Of a stretch of 64,000 bases of DNA, positions 36,860-47,600 are shown piece by piece. The first letter of the stretch is position 1, and each line of letters starts with the position of its first letter. Both the position numbers and the translations under genes were made by a program. The notes below the pieces were generated by a model. That model had not been told where the DNA came from and made no database searches. It saw nothing but the letters and a program-made list of their open reading frames with translations. This DNA is from Endozoicomonas montiporae CL-33 (lineage in GTDB: Bacteria; Pseudomonadota; Gammaproteobacteria; Pseudomonadales; Endozoicomonadaceae): positions 3,113,215-3,177,214 of the forward strand of contig NZ_CP013251.1 of the NCBI RefSeq assembly GCF_001583435.1, given 5' to 3'.

Positions 36860-37978
36860 TCAGTTTTGCAGATAAGGTTTAAACGCCTCACTGCTCTGTG
36901 ATTTAAACCCGCCATCCTCTGAATGATAGGTGAAGTAAGCGGCTATCCCTTCGCGGTTTGCCAGCGCCAGCCCTTTTTTGTCCCCCAGCACCATAAACAG
37001 GGTCGCCAGAGCATCACCATCGGCTGCCGTATCGGCAATCACGGCCACTTCTGCCAGACGACTGACTTCAGGACGGCCAGTATGGGGGTTGATCATATGG
37101 GAGAACTTCTGACCATCAATCTCAAAGAAGTTCAGGTAATCGCCAGAGGTCGCCAGAGCCCGATCACCAATGGTCACCACCAGAGCCGGCATTCCACCCG
37201 CTGTCATCGCAGGCCCCCGAATACCCAGACGCCAGGCTGTTCCATCAGGCTTGCGACCATTCACCAGCACCTCACCGCCAATTTCAACCATGAAATTATT
37301 GATACCACGATGCTTCAAAGCGTCTCCGGCTTTATCAACCCCGTAGCCTTTGGCAATGGAACTGAGATCCACAAACAGGTCTTTTTCCCGGGTCAAGATG
37401 TCCTGCGCCGTGTCAACCGTCAGGTATTGATACCCGACACGATCCAGCGCTGCATTAATGGCATCATCGCCTGGTACTTCTGTTGGATAGTTTGCCAGCA
37501 TCCAGAGTACCGGATCAACCTGTCCGTCCTGATCGGCCGGTAGCTTTTTTTTCGGCTGTTTTTTGTCTTTATCGCTGGGGCCAAATCCCCAGAGGTTCAC
37601 CAACGGGCCAACGGTGACATCATAAGCACCATCGGAAATTCTGGAAAAGTGCAAACTGCGATGCACCAGATCCACCAGTTCATCGGATGCCTTAAACGGC
37701 TTACCCACCGGCGCACGGTTGAACTGCATCAGTTCAGAGTCCGGACGATAGGTAGACATCTTGTCGTTGATATCTTCCAGAGCCCTTTCAACATCTGCCT
37801 GCACGTCTTTCACCGGATCAGAAAACAGTGTCGCTGCATAGGAAACACTGTAAGTGGTTCCCATGGTATGTCCATGAAAGTGCTTGAGCCTTGGCCGGCT
37901 GCCAATAACATAAAGTGCCGCTATAAGCAGGACCATGCCCAGTAGCAGCGATCGTTTATAAGATCGGGTTAACAACAT
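36860..37978 (-). CDS. apbE: FAD:protein FMN transferase
   Basis: Attaches FMN covalently to threonine of Nqr/Rnf subunits (NqrB, NqrC) in the periplasm. The 372-aa product has an N-terminal membrane anchor or signal (LLLGMVLLIAALYVIGS) without a lipobox cysteine. HTMGTTYSVSY, the DLSSIAKGYGVDKA segment and the late HMINPHTGRP motif with Mg/FAD-site residues are as in ApbE. A stretch GPSDKDKKQPKKKLPADQ is an unusually charged insertion near residue 135. Upstream of nqrM, 106 bases apart. Confidence 0.92.
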   Translation of the reverse strand: MLLTRSYKRSLLLGMVLLIAALYVIGSRPRLKHFHGHTMGTTYSVSYAATLFSDPVKDVQADVERALEDINDKMSTYRPDSELMQFNRAPVGKPFKASDELVDLVHRSLHFSRISDGAYDVTVGPLVNLWGFGPSDKDKKQPKKKLPADQDGQVDPVLWMLANYPTEVPGDDAINAALDRVGYQYLTVDTAQDILTREKDLFVDLSSIAKGYGVDKAGDALKHRGINNFMVEIGGEVLVNGRKPDGTAWRLGIRGPAMTAGGMPALVVTIGDRALATSGDYLNFFEIDGQKFSHMINPHTGRPEVSRLAEVAVIADTAADGDALATLFMVLGDKKGLALANREGIAAYFTYHSEDGGFKSQSSEAFKPYLQN

Positions 37979-38100
37979 CTCACCTCTGCGTATTCTTCCC
38001 GTTTTATCCGGGGAGCGCAGTTTAACACCGTGATGCGACGGCCGTCATCCGTACAGTTCATACCCTTTCCGTTTTCTGATCGGTTGACCGGGCTATCAAC

Positions 38101-41100
38101 TTACAACGTCAATTCTTCCTGAACCTCTCCCAGCACATGACTGGCTTCATCAAAGTCATAGTTTTCAACGCGCCTGCACAATTCATCCAGCTGCTCCTGC
38201 CTGACCATACCCGACAGTCCCTGCATCAGTTCCGGTAAAGAGTCAGCCGCATCGGCATCGCCTTCCTGCAGCAGAGTCTGCATATGACTCAGCAGGAACG
38301 ACAGTCGCTCGGTTTCCACCCGACCTTCGCCATAGCTGTAGACCGCAGGTTCGGATTCGGCCGTCACAGATTGCAACCCGCCCATCACTTCATTAAACCG
38401 ATTGTGCAAGTTGACCAGCAGTTGCTCCGACGGTCTCTGGTCTGAATTGCGTAGCTCGGCTTCCACGGCACCGGCTGCCTGTTGCAGGGCTTTCGCACCC
38501 AGACTGCCAGCCGCACCTTTCAGTCCATGGGTCAGAAAGCGCGCACCATTCCAATCGTTGCGGTCAAGACACTCTTCCAGCTCCTGCCAGTCGGTGTGCT
38601 GATCCTCATAGAAGTTTCTTAACAGACGATCATACAGTTTGCGATTGCCCATTACCCGGGCCAGCCCTTCTTCTTCATCGATACCGGGCAAGCCATTTTC
38701 TGAAGTAGATTCAACAGAGTCGGTGGGCAGTGGTTCAGTGCTAACAGAATTAACCTGAGCCATTGCTGCTGATGTACTCTTTTCAGCCTGAAGCCACATT
38801 TCCAGCTTCTGTCCCAGCTCTTTGGGGTCTAGCGGCTTGGCAATATGATCATTCATGCCCACCTGCAGACAGCGTTCGCGGTCACCGGTCATGGCATGGG
38901 CGGTCATGGCAACAATGGGCAGGTCACTCTTGCCCGGCAATCGTCGTATAATCCGGGTGGCCTGATAACCGTCCATTTCCGGCATCTGAATATCCATAAA
39001 GACCAGATCGTAATGGTGCAGCTCAATGGCATCCACGGCTTTCTGCCCGTTGTCCGCCAGCGACACCTGCAGTCCGAAGCCCTCCAGCAACTCCCGCGCA
39101 ACCTGCTGGTTGATTTCATTATCTTCCACCAGCAAGACGTGCCCGCTGAATGTTCTTTCAGCATCTGAATCCGTATCGGCATCTCTGCGCAACAACAGCT
39201 GCTGACGATCCATTGCCCTCAACATGGTTTCGATCAGTACCGAACTGCTGACCGGCTTAATCAGGAAAGCGTCCACCCTGCCAGTGGCTCGCGCCATGAC
39301 TTCTTCACGCCCATAAGCCGACACCATAATTAATGATGGGCATACGGTCAGATTCATGTTGCGGATGTGCTCTGCCAGTTCCAGGCCATCCATATCCGGC
39401 ATACGCCAGTCCAGCAACGCCAGGGTAACGGGGTCATCACCCTGCTGGTTATGCTCTCTCAGAAGCATCTGTGCCTGCTCACCATTTTCAGCTTCCAGCA
39501 CCACACAACCAAACACTTCCAGATGACTGGTCAACAGAGCGCGGGCGTCGTCTTTATCATCAACCACCAGTACTTTTATTCCCATTAATGCAGAGGCAGA
39601 CGATTTAAGCGATACGCCACGCCCCAGATCAATGACAAATCGAAAAGTACTGCCAACGTCCAGTTCGGAAGTGACAGAGATTTCACCGTTCATCATTCCC
39701 ACCAGACTGCGACAGATAGCCAGCCCCAATCCGGTACCTCCAAATTTACGCGTGGTCGAGCCATCGACCTGAGAAAAAGACTCAAACAGTCTGGACTGAT
39801 GTTCAGGGCTGATACCAATACCCGTGTCTTCTATTTCAAAACCCAGACGAACGGACTCGTCATCGCCGGATTCCAGCTTCACACGAACCTGGACACTGCC
39901 ATTCTGGGTAAACTTGACCGCGTTATGGGTCAGGTTCAACAAAATCTGCCCCAGACGCAGCGGGTCGCCTTTTAGTAACCGTGGCACATCAGGGGCAATG
40001 TCATAGCTGAGGTCGATGCCTTTTTCGTCGGCTTTAAGAATGGCGACATTGTACAGATCCTCGAACACATCACCGAGATCAAAATCAATGCGTTCCATGT
40101 TTAACTTGCCCGCTTCGATACGGGAAAAATCGAGAATATCGTTGATAATCCCCAGCAGCGCATGCGCCGAGGATTGAATCTTGGACACATAGTCATTCTG
40201 TTTGCCGGTCATTTCAGTCTTCAGAACCAGATGACTCAAACCAATAATGGCGTTCATGGGCGTGCGAATTTCATGACTCATATTGGCCAGGAAATTACTC
40301 TTGGCCTGATTCGCCTGGTCCGCTGCTTCCTTAGCTTTATGAAGGGCTTCTTCCGCCTGTTTGCGATCAGTAATATCGCGCCCTGTTGCAAACAAAAAGC
40401 CTTCGCCTTCGTACTCCATATAGTTAGCCGTCACTTCCACCGGAAACACCCTTCCATCCCGTGTTTTCCGAAGTGTTTCATAGGTCAGCGCCTTGCGCAG
40501 GGTCAGCTGATCCCACAAGCGGCTCCAAGAACTGGCGGTAACCGCCGGGTTAATGTCCATGATGGTCATGTCCATCATTTCATCAAGGCTATAACCCAGC
40601 ACTTTACAAACAGATTCATTGACATATTTATGAGAACCATCACGACGGAACCAGTGAATATGGTCGCCGGCATTGTCCAGCGAAAAGCGCGCCATGGACA
40701 ATTCACGTTCACGGATCCGCTGTTCGGTAATATCGATCAGGGTACCAACTGCACGAAGCGGCATGCCGCGGCTGTCACGGAAAACCACCTTGCCCTTACT
40801 GCGCACGGTGGCGTAACTGCCATCTTTGCGTCGTATACGGTATTCACACTGGAAGCTTTCATCGGAATGACTGAACTGGCTGTTGAAAAAGTCTAATGTT
40901 GCCTGCTTGTCATCCACATGTATCTGACGACGCCACGCCGTAGGCGTGTTGCCCAGCTCACCGGGCTGATAGCCGAGCATGGTCTGATACCTTGGACTCA
41001 GGTAGATTCGCTCATGGACGATGTTCCAGTCCCACAGGCCATCCGAGGCGGCATCCATGGCCAGCTCATAACGTTCTTCACTCTGCCTGAGTGCATTATC

Positions 41101-44013
41101 AGCCTGCTGCCGCGCCCGTGCGACGGCAATCAGTTCACCGCCACGACGCAGCAGTTCAATCTCATCAGCTTGGGGCAATGCACTGCTGTTACGATTCAGC
41201 AGGCACAACCCGCCCACCTCATCACCAAACAGCACCATCGGGACATAGACGACATTCTGAACTTTTTCAGCGTCCCAAATAGCCTTGCACTCATCAGGCA
41301 TTCGGGTGTTATCGGTTTTATCACTGGCATAAAGAATGTCATCACTCAACAGATGCAGATAATCTTTCAACCGGTAACGACTTGCCGGATCGTAGACATG
41401 CGGATCAAAGGAGACTCTTTGAGACCAGAAGTGTTCAATAAGTCCATTTGGATAACTGCCAGTGACCAGCAGGCAACTCTCAAAACCAAGGTTCTCGCCA
41501 ACACTTTTCAGGAAAAAGTTGATGGAATCATCCACTGAACTTTCCATAAACTGCCGGGAAATATGGCTGAACAATCTGTCCAGGTCAGCTCTTGCCTTAA
41601 GCTCTTTTTCAGCCCGTTCACGCTCGGCAATTTCCAGGGTTAAACGACGATTCCAGTAAATAATCAGTATCAGGGTGACCACTACCAACAACAAACCTAT
41701 GAACAGTTCCTTGTCGGGTGCCCAACTGATGGTACTGACACTGACCCAGCGCGCCTGCAGTGCAGTCAGTTCATCGCTGGTAAAAGAGTTGACAGTTTTA
41801 TCCAGAATTGTGCCCAGTACCGGCCAGTCGTTGCGACTGCCAACCGCATACTCATAGCTAAATCCGGCTTCACCCACGATGTGAATATTGGTCAGTTTGA
41901 GCCGTTCCAGCTGATAACTGGCGGTGGCAAGATTGATAATAATGGCATCGAGGGAGCCGGTTGAGATCCTGTTTAAACCATTAGCTGCGTTAGGCACCGG
42001 CTTAAAGTCAATCTCGGGCACGCGCTCGCGAAAATATTCAAACGCCGCATAACCGGGAATATAACCAACCGTTTTTCCCTTCAGGTCAGGCAGTGAACGG
42101 ATAGACGTATCAGAACTGCGCGCAAGAATAACGGTGGGTACGGTAAAAACAGGCTTGGTAATATCCAGATAACGCGATCGTTCATCTGTGCGTTGAACCA
42201 TGGGCAACAGATCCAGTTCCCTGCGATAGGCCTGACCCAGCACTTCGCTGAAGTTGTTGCTTTCTTCAATCTGGATGGTAATACCCAGTCGTTCTTCGAT
42301 CAGCCGAATAAAATCAACAGCAATCCCCTGAATATCCCCCTTGTCATCCTTGAAGGCTAGTGGCGGGTTATTGGTATTAAGCACCGTTCGCAGCACATGA
42401 TGCTGCGCCAACCAGTGACGTTCATCTTCCGTCAGGTTAACTGCAGCCCTGGGGCGATTGAAATACCGGTTGTCACTGTTCGGAATCCAGCTCTCTTCAA
42501 TCGCACGGAATTCATCGCCGGTGATACTGCCCAACCCGTTGTTAATCAGTGGCAAGAGTTCATCGCCCCGTTCAGCCAGTACCGCAGCAGCCACCGCTTC
42601 GTTCATATTAATGTACTTGCTGGAATTCACCTCTCCGACCAACCCCATGGCACTCAGGGCTGATTCCACCACTTCCGGCTCTGCAAGAAAAACCTCCACT
42701 TCACCACGGAACAGCAACTCAATCAGACGAGATACATTGTCTGCGGGCACTGTAACGGCATCAGGAAACCAGATGTTCAGAAACTCTTCATTACTGGACT
42801 TGCTGACCACACCTATTCTGCGCTTATCCAGATCCGCTCCCGGATCTCTCTGCCCCGGCACATTGCGATAATACAACCGTGACACCAGACCGTAATACGG
42901 CGTTGACATACGCATCCATTCACTGCGAGCCCTTGAAGGTGACAGGCTGCCATGGAAATCGGCTTTCCCCGTCCGCAGGTCAAGAATGGTTTCATCCCTT
43001 TCTGCCATACGGAAACGAACCGGTATTCCGGTTTTTCTCGACCACAGACGCCAAATGTCTACAAACATACCGGCAGGCCGACCCAGCGCATTAATAAAAG
43101 ACAACGGTGCTGTATTACTGACCAGCGCAACCACGAGGCTTTCTTCTTGCGTGGTGATGCCAAACCATTTCTGGGAAAGCAGTTCCCAGCTTTCTGAACC
43201 GATTTCGTCAAGCCCTCGCTGAATCAAAGACCCCAAAGCCTTTCGATCAGGATTGATTGCAGCCACTAATCTTTGTTCCGGATAGTTGATTTCTTTTTCT
43301 ATGTTGAAATCAACACTAATGCCCCGGGCGCTGAGGAAATATCTGAGAACATCACTGTTCCCCAAAAACACCACCAGCTCCCGGTTAGAGATACTTTTAA
43401 TCATCTCATCCAGCGACGGGTAAGTTCTGACATTAGCATTAGGATATTGCGATTTAACCAGCTCCTCGCTGACACCATCATCCACGACACCCACCGGATA
43501 GGTTTGCACCGTATCAATCAGGGCTTTGTCTTCCAGATCGTTCCGGACAAAAAAAGCAGGTCGGGTTGTGATAATTTCCTGCAGTTGAAGATTACTGCCC
43601 AGTCCCCTGTCTTCCGGTCCCAGACTGGCGATAATGTCGATATCATTGTCCTTTAAGCGACGAACAGCCTGTTCATGATTCATTGGGTAAAATCGCAGAG
43701 GCACCCCGACTTCCCGGGACCAGGTACGCCAGGCATCCAGCATGATGCCATCCGGCTCGCCCGCGGCATTGGTAAAGCTCCAGGGAACATCATCTGCAAG
43801 GTATGCCACTTTAAGAGGCGAAAAATAAGAGCTGTCTTCCAGTGAGCGGGCAGACTGCCAGGGCAAGGCCAACAGAGCCAACAGCAAAACCGGCAATATT
43901 GCAGGCCTTTTGGTGGACTGAAGCCTTACAGATAAAACCAACAGACATTGCATCAGAAACAGAAAAACCGGAGGCAGCAGCAGACAGGATTTTTTGTTGG
44001 GAACGTAAGACAT
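38101..44013 (-). CDS. Hybrid sensor histidine kinase with three periplasmic solute-binding domains (BvgS/EvgS-like)
   Basis: A 1970-aa one-protein phosphorelay. Two hydrophobic stretches lie in the first 55 residues. Three SBP_bac_3-type domains follow, starting at about residues 66 (KVAYLADDVPWSF), 293 (VVALVSNTAPLSF) and 537 (LRTVLNTNNPPLAF). A transmembrane helix sits at about 770-790. Then come a GAF-like domain (about 820-970), two PAS domains (about 979 and 1107), the HisKA box MSHEIRTPMN with His1247, an ATPase domain (GLGLAICRSLVGMM), receiver 1 with Asp1535 (LLDWRMPDMDG), receiver 2 with Asp1674 (FMDIQMPEMDG) and a C-terminal HPt with His1829 (THGLKGAAGSLG). BvgS/EvgS have two solute-binding domains; three is larger. 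No response regulator is adjacent. Ligand unknown. Confidence 0.92.
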   Translation of the reverse strand: MSYVPNKKSCLLLPPVFLFLMQCLLVLSVRLQSTKRPAILPVLLLALLALPWQSARSLEDSSYFSPLKVAYLADDVPWSFTNAAGEPDGIMLDAWRTWSREVGVPLRFYPMNHEQAVRRLKDNDIDIIASLGPEDRGLGSNLQLQEIITTRPAFFVRNDLEDKALIDTVQTYPVGVVDDGVSEELVKSQYPNANVRTYPSLDEMIKSISNRELVVFLGNSDVLRYFLSARGISVDFNIEKEINYPEQRLVAAINPDRKALGSLIQRGLDEIGSESWELLSQKWFGITTQEESLVVALVSNTAPLSFINALGRPAGMFVDIWRLWSRKTGIPVRFRMAERDETILDLRTGKADFHGSLSPSRARSEWMRMSTPYYGLVSRLYYRNVPGQRDPGADLDKRRIGVVSKSSNEEFLNIWFPDAVTVPADNVSRLIELLFRGEVEVFLAEPEVVESALSAMGLVGEVNSSKYINMNEAVAAAVLAERGDELLPLINNGLGSITGDEFRAIEESWIPNSDNRYFNRPRAAVNLTEDERHWLAQHHVLRTVLNTNNPPLAFKDDKGDIQGIAVDFIRLIEERLGITIQIEESNNFSEVLGQAYRRELDLLPMVQRTDERSRYLDITKPVFTVPTVILARSSDTSIRSLPDLKGKTVGYIPGYAAFEYFRERVPEIDFKPVPNAANGLNRISTGSLDAIIINLATASYQLERLKLTNIHIVGEAGFSYEYAVGSRNDWPVLGTILDKTVNSFTSDELTALQARWVSVSTISWAPDKELFIGLLLVVVTLILIIYWNRRLTLEIAERERAEKELKARADLDRLFSHISRQFMESSVDDSINFFLKSVGENLGFESCLLVTGSYPNGLIEHFWSQRVSFDPHVYDPASRYRLKDYLHLLSDDILYASDKTDNTRMPDECKAIWDAEKVQNVVYVPMVLFGDEVGGLCLLNRNSSALPQADEIELLRRGGELIAVARARQQADNALRQSEERYELAMDAASDGLWDWNIVHERIYLSPRYQTMLGYQPGELGNTPTAWRRQIHVDDKQATLDFFNSQFSHSDESFQCEYRIRRKDGSYATVRSKGKVVFRDSRGMPLRAVGTLIDITEQRIRERELSMARFSLDNAGDHIHWFRRDGSHKYVNESVCKVLGYSLDEMMDMTIMDINPAVTASSWSRLWDQLTLRKALTYETLRKTRDGRVFPVEVTANYMEYEGEGFLFATGRDITDRKQAEEALHKAKEAADQANQAKSNFLANMSHEIRTPMNAIIGLSHLVLKTEMTGKQNDYVSKIQSSAHALLGIINDILDFSRIEAGKLNMERIDFDLGDVFEDLYNVAILKADEKGIDLSYDIAPDVPRLLKGDPLRLGQILLNLTHNAVKFTQNGSVQVRVKLESGDDESVRLGFEIEDTGIGISPEHQSRLFESFSQVDGSTTRKFGGTGLGLAICRSLVGMMNGEISVTSELDVGSTFRFVIDLGRGVSLKSSASALMGIKVLVVDDKDDARALLTSHLEVFGCVVLEAENGEQAQMLLREHNQQGDDPVTLALLDWRMPDMDGLELAEHIRNMNLTVCPSLIMVSAYGREEVMARATGRVDAFLIKPVSSSVLIETMLRAMDRQQLLLRRDADTDSDAERTFSGHVLLVEDNEINQQVARELLEGFGLQVSLADNGQKAVDAIELHHYDLVFMDIQMPEMDGYQATRIIRRLPGKSDLPIVAMTAHAMTGDRERCLQVGMNDHIAKPLDPKELGQKLEMWLQAEKSTSAAMAQVNSVSTEPLPTDSVESTSENGLPGIDEEEGLARVMGNRKLYDRLLRNFYEDQHTDWQELEECLDRNDWNGARFLTHGLKGAAGSLGAKALQQAAGAVEAELRNSDQRPSEQLLVNLHNRFNEVMGGLQSVTAESEPAVYSYGEGRVETERLSFLLSHMQTLLQEGDADAADSLPELMQGLSGMVRQEQLDELCRRVENYDFDEASHVLGEVQEELTL

Positions 44014-44253
44014 AACCGTCCAGAGTGACCTTACAGGGAAGCCGGCCTATTGTACTGCTTTTTACTGACAGAACCACTGAGTAATAAGCGAAATCCGCTA
44101 CTGATCACCGTAGAACATCTCGATTCAAAACAGCTTTCACGTTCCTAAATATCATGGGCAGGAACAGACTTTAAGAAGCTGCTCTTGCGACGATTCAACC
44201 CAACCTGAGAGCCCGGCTGCTAAAATTAGCAATGAACTGCAGGGACAAGCACT

Positions 44254-44538
44254 ATGGACAATGAAACCGAAGATAATGCCCGTAACGCCGTAGAAGAAGG
44301 CAAAACCGCTATTGAACAGGCAACAAATCTGCTAAACATGATGTCAGCTCTCCGTGGCAAACTGAACATTCAGGATGGTGCAGGCCAGCGCTACCTTGAA
44401 AAAATCAAGCCCGACATGGCGCAACTGAAAGAAGCAGAAACTGAAATACTGTCCAACTACTCCGGCAAACCCGCCACCAAACAGAAAAAGCGCAGAAATA
44501 ATATGATGAGTGCCCTGCATCGCCATGGACGGGCCTGA
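44254..44538 (+). CDS. Small helical protein of unknown function
   Basis: A 94-aa hydrophilic protein predicted mostly helical, with a basic C-terminus (KQKKRRNNMMSALHRHGRA). The ribosome site AGGGA lies about 8 bases before the ATG. It lies 123 bases ahead of recC on the same strand. I do not recognise the family. The 241-base gap before it (44014-44253) shows no feature. Confidence 0.55.
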   Translation: MDNETEDNARNAVEEGKTAIEQATNLLNMMSALRGKLNIQDGAGQRYLEKIKPDMAQLKEAETEILSNYSGKPATKQKKRRNNMMSALHRHGRA

Positions 44539-44661
44539 TCGGCCCATTCATTTCCTGACGTCGCGTTTTTCATACCGTCCTCTTGATACAACTCTATTGA
44601 CAGTCCATGCTGTTGAATGCTCCCATTTCCAGCAATTCAACAAAAAGTTGTCAGAAACGAA

Positions 44662-47600
44662 GTGTTCACCATTTATCACTCCAATCAGCTTGATGTGCTG
44701 AAAGATCTGCTGGTCGAACTGATCCGGCGAGACCCACTGTCCAACCCGTTAGAAGATGAGCAGATACTGGTGCAAAGCCCCGGTATGGCTCAATGGTTGC
44801 GTCTGGCACTGGCTGACGGCTTTGGCATTGCTGCCGCCACCGAATTTCCACTGCCCGCCAGTTTCCTATGGAAAATGTTTGTTCAGGTACTGCCCGATGT
44901 TCCGAAGCGCTCGACCTTTAACAAAGAAGCCATGACCTGGAAGATCATGACGCTTCTGCCAGAGATGATCGACCAGGACAGCTTCGCCGACCTCCGGCAA
45001 TACCTGAGCCATGACCACGACGGCGTGCGCCTGTTCCAGCTGTCCGAGAAAATTGCCGACACCTTTGACCAATATCTGGTTTATCGTCCGGACTGGATTG
45101 CTGAATGGACAGAGCCCTCATCAACAGGCAACCACCCGGACAGCATTGCGGCTGAACAACCCTGGCAACCCGAACTCTGGCGAGCACTGGTGCAAAAAAC
45201 GGAAGAGCTGGGGCAAAACCACTGGCATCGTGCCAATATGCACCACCGTTTTCTGGAAGAACTCTATGACGGTGATCACAAGAACAAACTCCCGAAACGC
45301 CTGTTTGTGTTTGGCATTTCTGCCCTGCCCCCACACTTTGTTGAAACCCTGAAAGCACTGGGTGAGCAAACCGATGTGCATATGCTGGTGTGCAACCCCT
45401 GCCGGTATTACTGGGGCGATGAGAAAGACCCTAAATATCTGGCACGCATGACCGCCAAACAGTTTGCTGCCAACCAGCTGGTGCAGTCCCTGCCTGCTGT
45501 CAGTAACAGCCAACAGAACGCTTTTATTCATGAAAGGCTGTCACTGGATAACCCGAACCGTTCTGGTAACCCCCTGCTGGGTTCCATGGGCAAACTGGGA
45601 CGCGACTATCTACACCAGTTGCACGATCTTGACGCACCGGAAATCAGTGCCTTTGTGGATGGTGATCACCACTGTCTGTTACACAGTCTGCAAAACGATA
45701 TTCTGGAACTGGCCGAACCTTCCGGCAAAAGATCCATCAGCCCGACAGACCAGTCCCTGATGCTGCACAGTTGTCACAGTCCTCTCAGGGAGGTAGAGGT
45801 GCTGCACGACCAACTGCTGTCACTGTTTGAGCAGAATCCAAACCTGACCCCAAGGGATGTGGTGGTCATGCTGCCTGATGTTGACCAGTACAGCCCATGG
45901 ATTCAGGCCGTCTTCGGCGGTATCGGCAATCAGGAACCTGACGATTCGCGCCGTATACCTTTTTCCATTTCTGACCGCAGTGCCCGCAACGAACACCCTA
46001 TTCTGTCCGGACTGCTGCATCTTCTGGATCTCGACAACAGCCGCTGCACAGCACCTGAGCTGTTGGAACTGTTGGAAATTCCGGCTCTGCAACGCCGCTT
46101 TGAATTGTCTGCCGATGATCTTGATACCCTGCGTCGCTGGGTGGACGAAACCGGCATTCGCTGGGGCCTGAACCCGGATCATCAGGCACACTTCGACTTG
46201 CCCCGAAGAAGTGAAAATTCCTGGCTGTTTGGTTTACGTCGTTTACTGCTGGGCTATGCCATGCCGGAAGCCTGTGGACTGTACGACAACATTCTGCCTT
46301 TTGAAGCGGTGCAGGGTATGAGCGCACGCCTGGCCGGACAACTGGCAGAATTCGTTGATCACGCCGACCACCTCGCTAAAACCTTACGACAGGAACGTTC
46401 CATTGAAGAATGGACAGCTTACATTCACGATATTAACGATCGGTTCTTTCTGGCGGATGAAAACGATGAATACGCGCTGAAACTGGTGCATGAGGCACTG
46501 GAAAAATTGCACGAACAACTGGATGACGCAGCCTACAGCCAGCCTCTGACCCGTCCGGTATTATTGAGCTACCTCGGCGATCGTCTGTCTAGCCAGCGCA
46601 GCAGCCAGCGATTCCTTGCCGGTCAGGTGAATTTCTGCACCCTGATGCCCATGCGTTCCATTCCCTTTAAAGTGGTCTGTTTGCTCGGATTGAATGACGG
46701 TGCTTACCCTCGCAGCATCGCTCCAACCGGTTTTGACCTGATTGCAAAACACACTCGTCGGGGCGACCGCTCCCGACGGGAAGATGACCGTTACCTGTTT
46801 TTGGAAGCCTTGCTGTCTGCCCGTGAAAAACTGTACATCAGTTACGTGGGGCGTAGCATTAAAGACAACACCGAACGTGTGCCTTCGGTACTGGTCACCG
46901 AACTGATGGACTACATTGACCAGAACTACTGGATTGACGACCTCGGCATTAAGGAACATCTGCTGACAGAACAGACTCTGCAACCCTTTAGCCCCGACAA
47001 CTTCACATCAGACAATCACAACTCTCGATTCAGCTCTCAATTCAGCTATCGGTTCAACTATCGATTCAGCTATGCCAGAGAATGGCTACCTGTTGCCCGG
47101 CGGGACGATATTGAAAGCCATGCATTTATAGGTTCTCCACTACCGGAACAACACGACAAGCAAGATGTACTGGAACTCAGCGAGCTGCTGCGGTTTTACC
47201 GAAACCCCTGCAAGAGTTTCTGCAATCGTCGTCTGAAAGTCTTTTTTGAAGACGATGATGACACCCTGGAAGACACCGAGCCGTTTATGATTGACGGTCT
47301 GGATGCCTATCAACTGAAACTGCAGATGCTCGACGACCTGCTGGAAAAAGATCACACGGACGATGTCCGCAAAACTCTGAAAGCGATTGGGCGACTCCCT
47401 CACGGAGCCTTTGGCGACCTCCTGCTGGAAGAACATGAAAAGAGCCTGACCGGACTGTCGGAACAGGTAAAATCTCGCACTGCCAACATCAATGACAACA
47501 AAAATGCTAACGAAGAAAGCGTTGAGATTAACCTGAATTTTGGAAATATTCAGCTAACCGGCTGGCTGAAAAGTATCTATAACAACAGTCTCATTCGCTA

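Noticed and set aside
40162..41538. Two long plus-strand open frames of over 200 codons
   Set aside because: Antisense to the hybrid sensor kinase, which has a continuous domain series.
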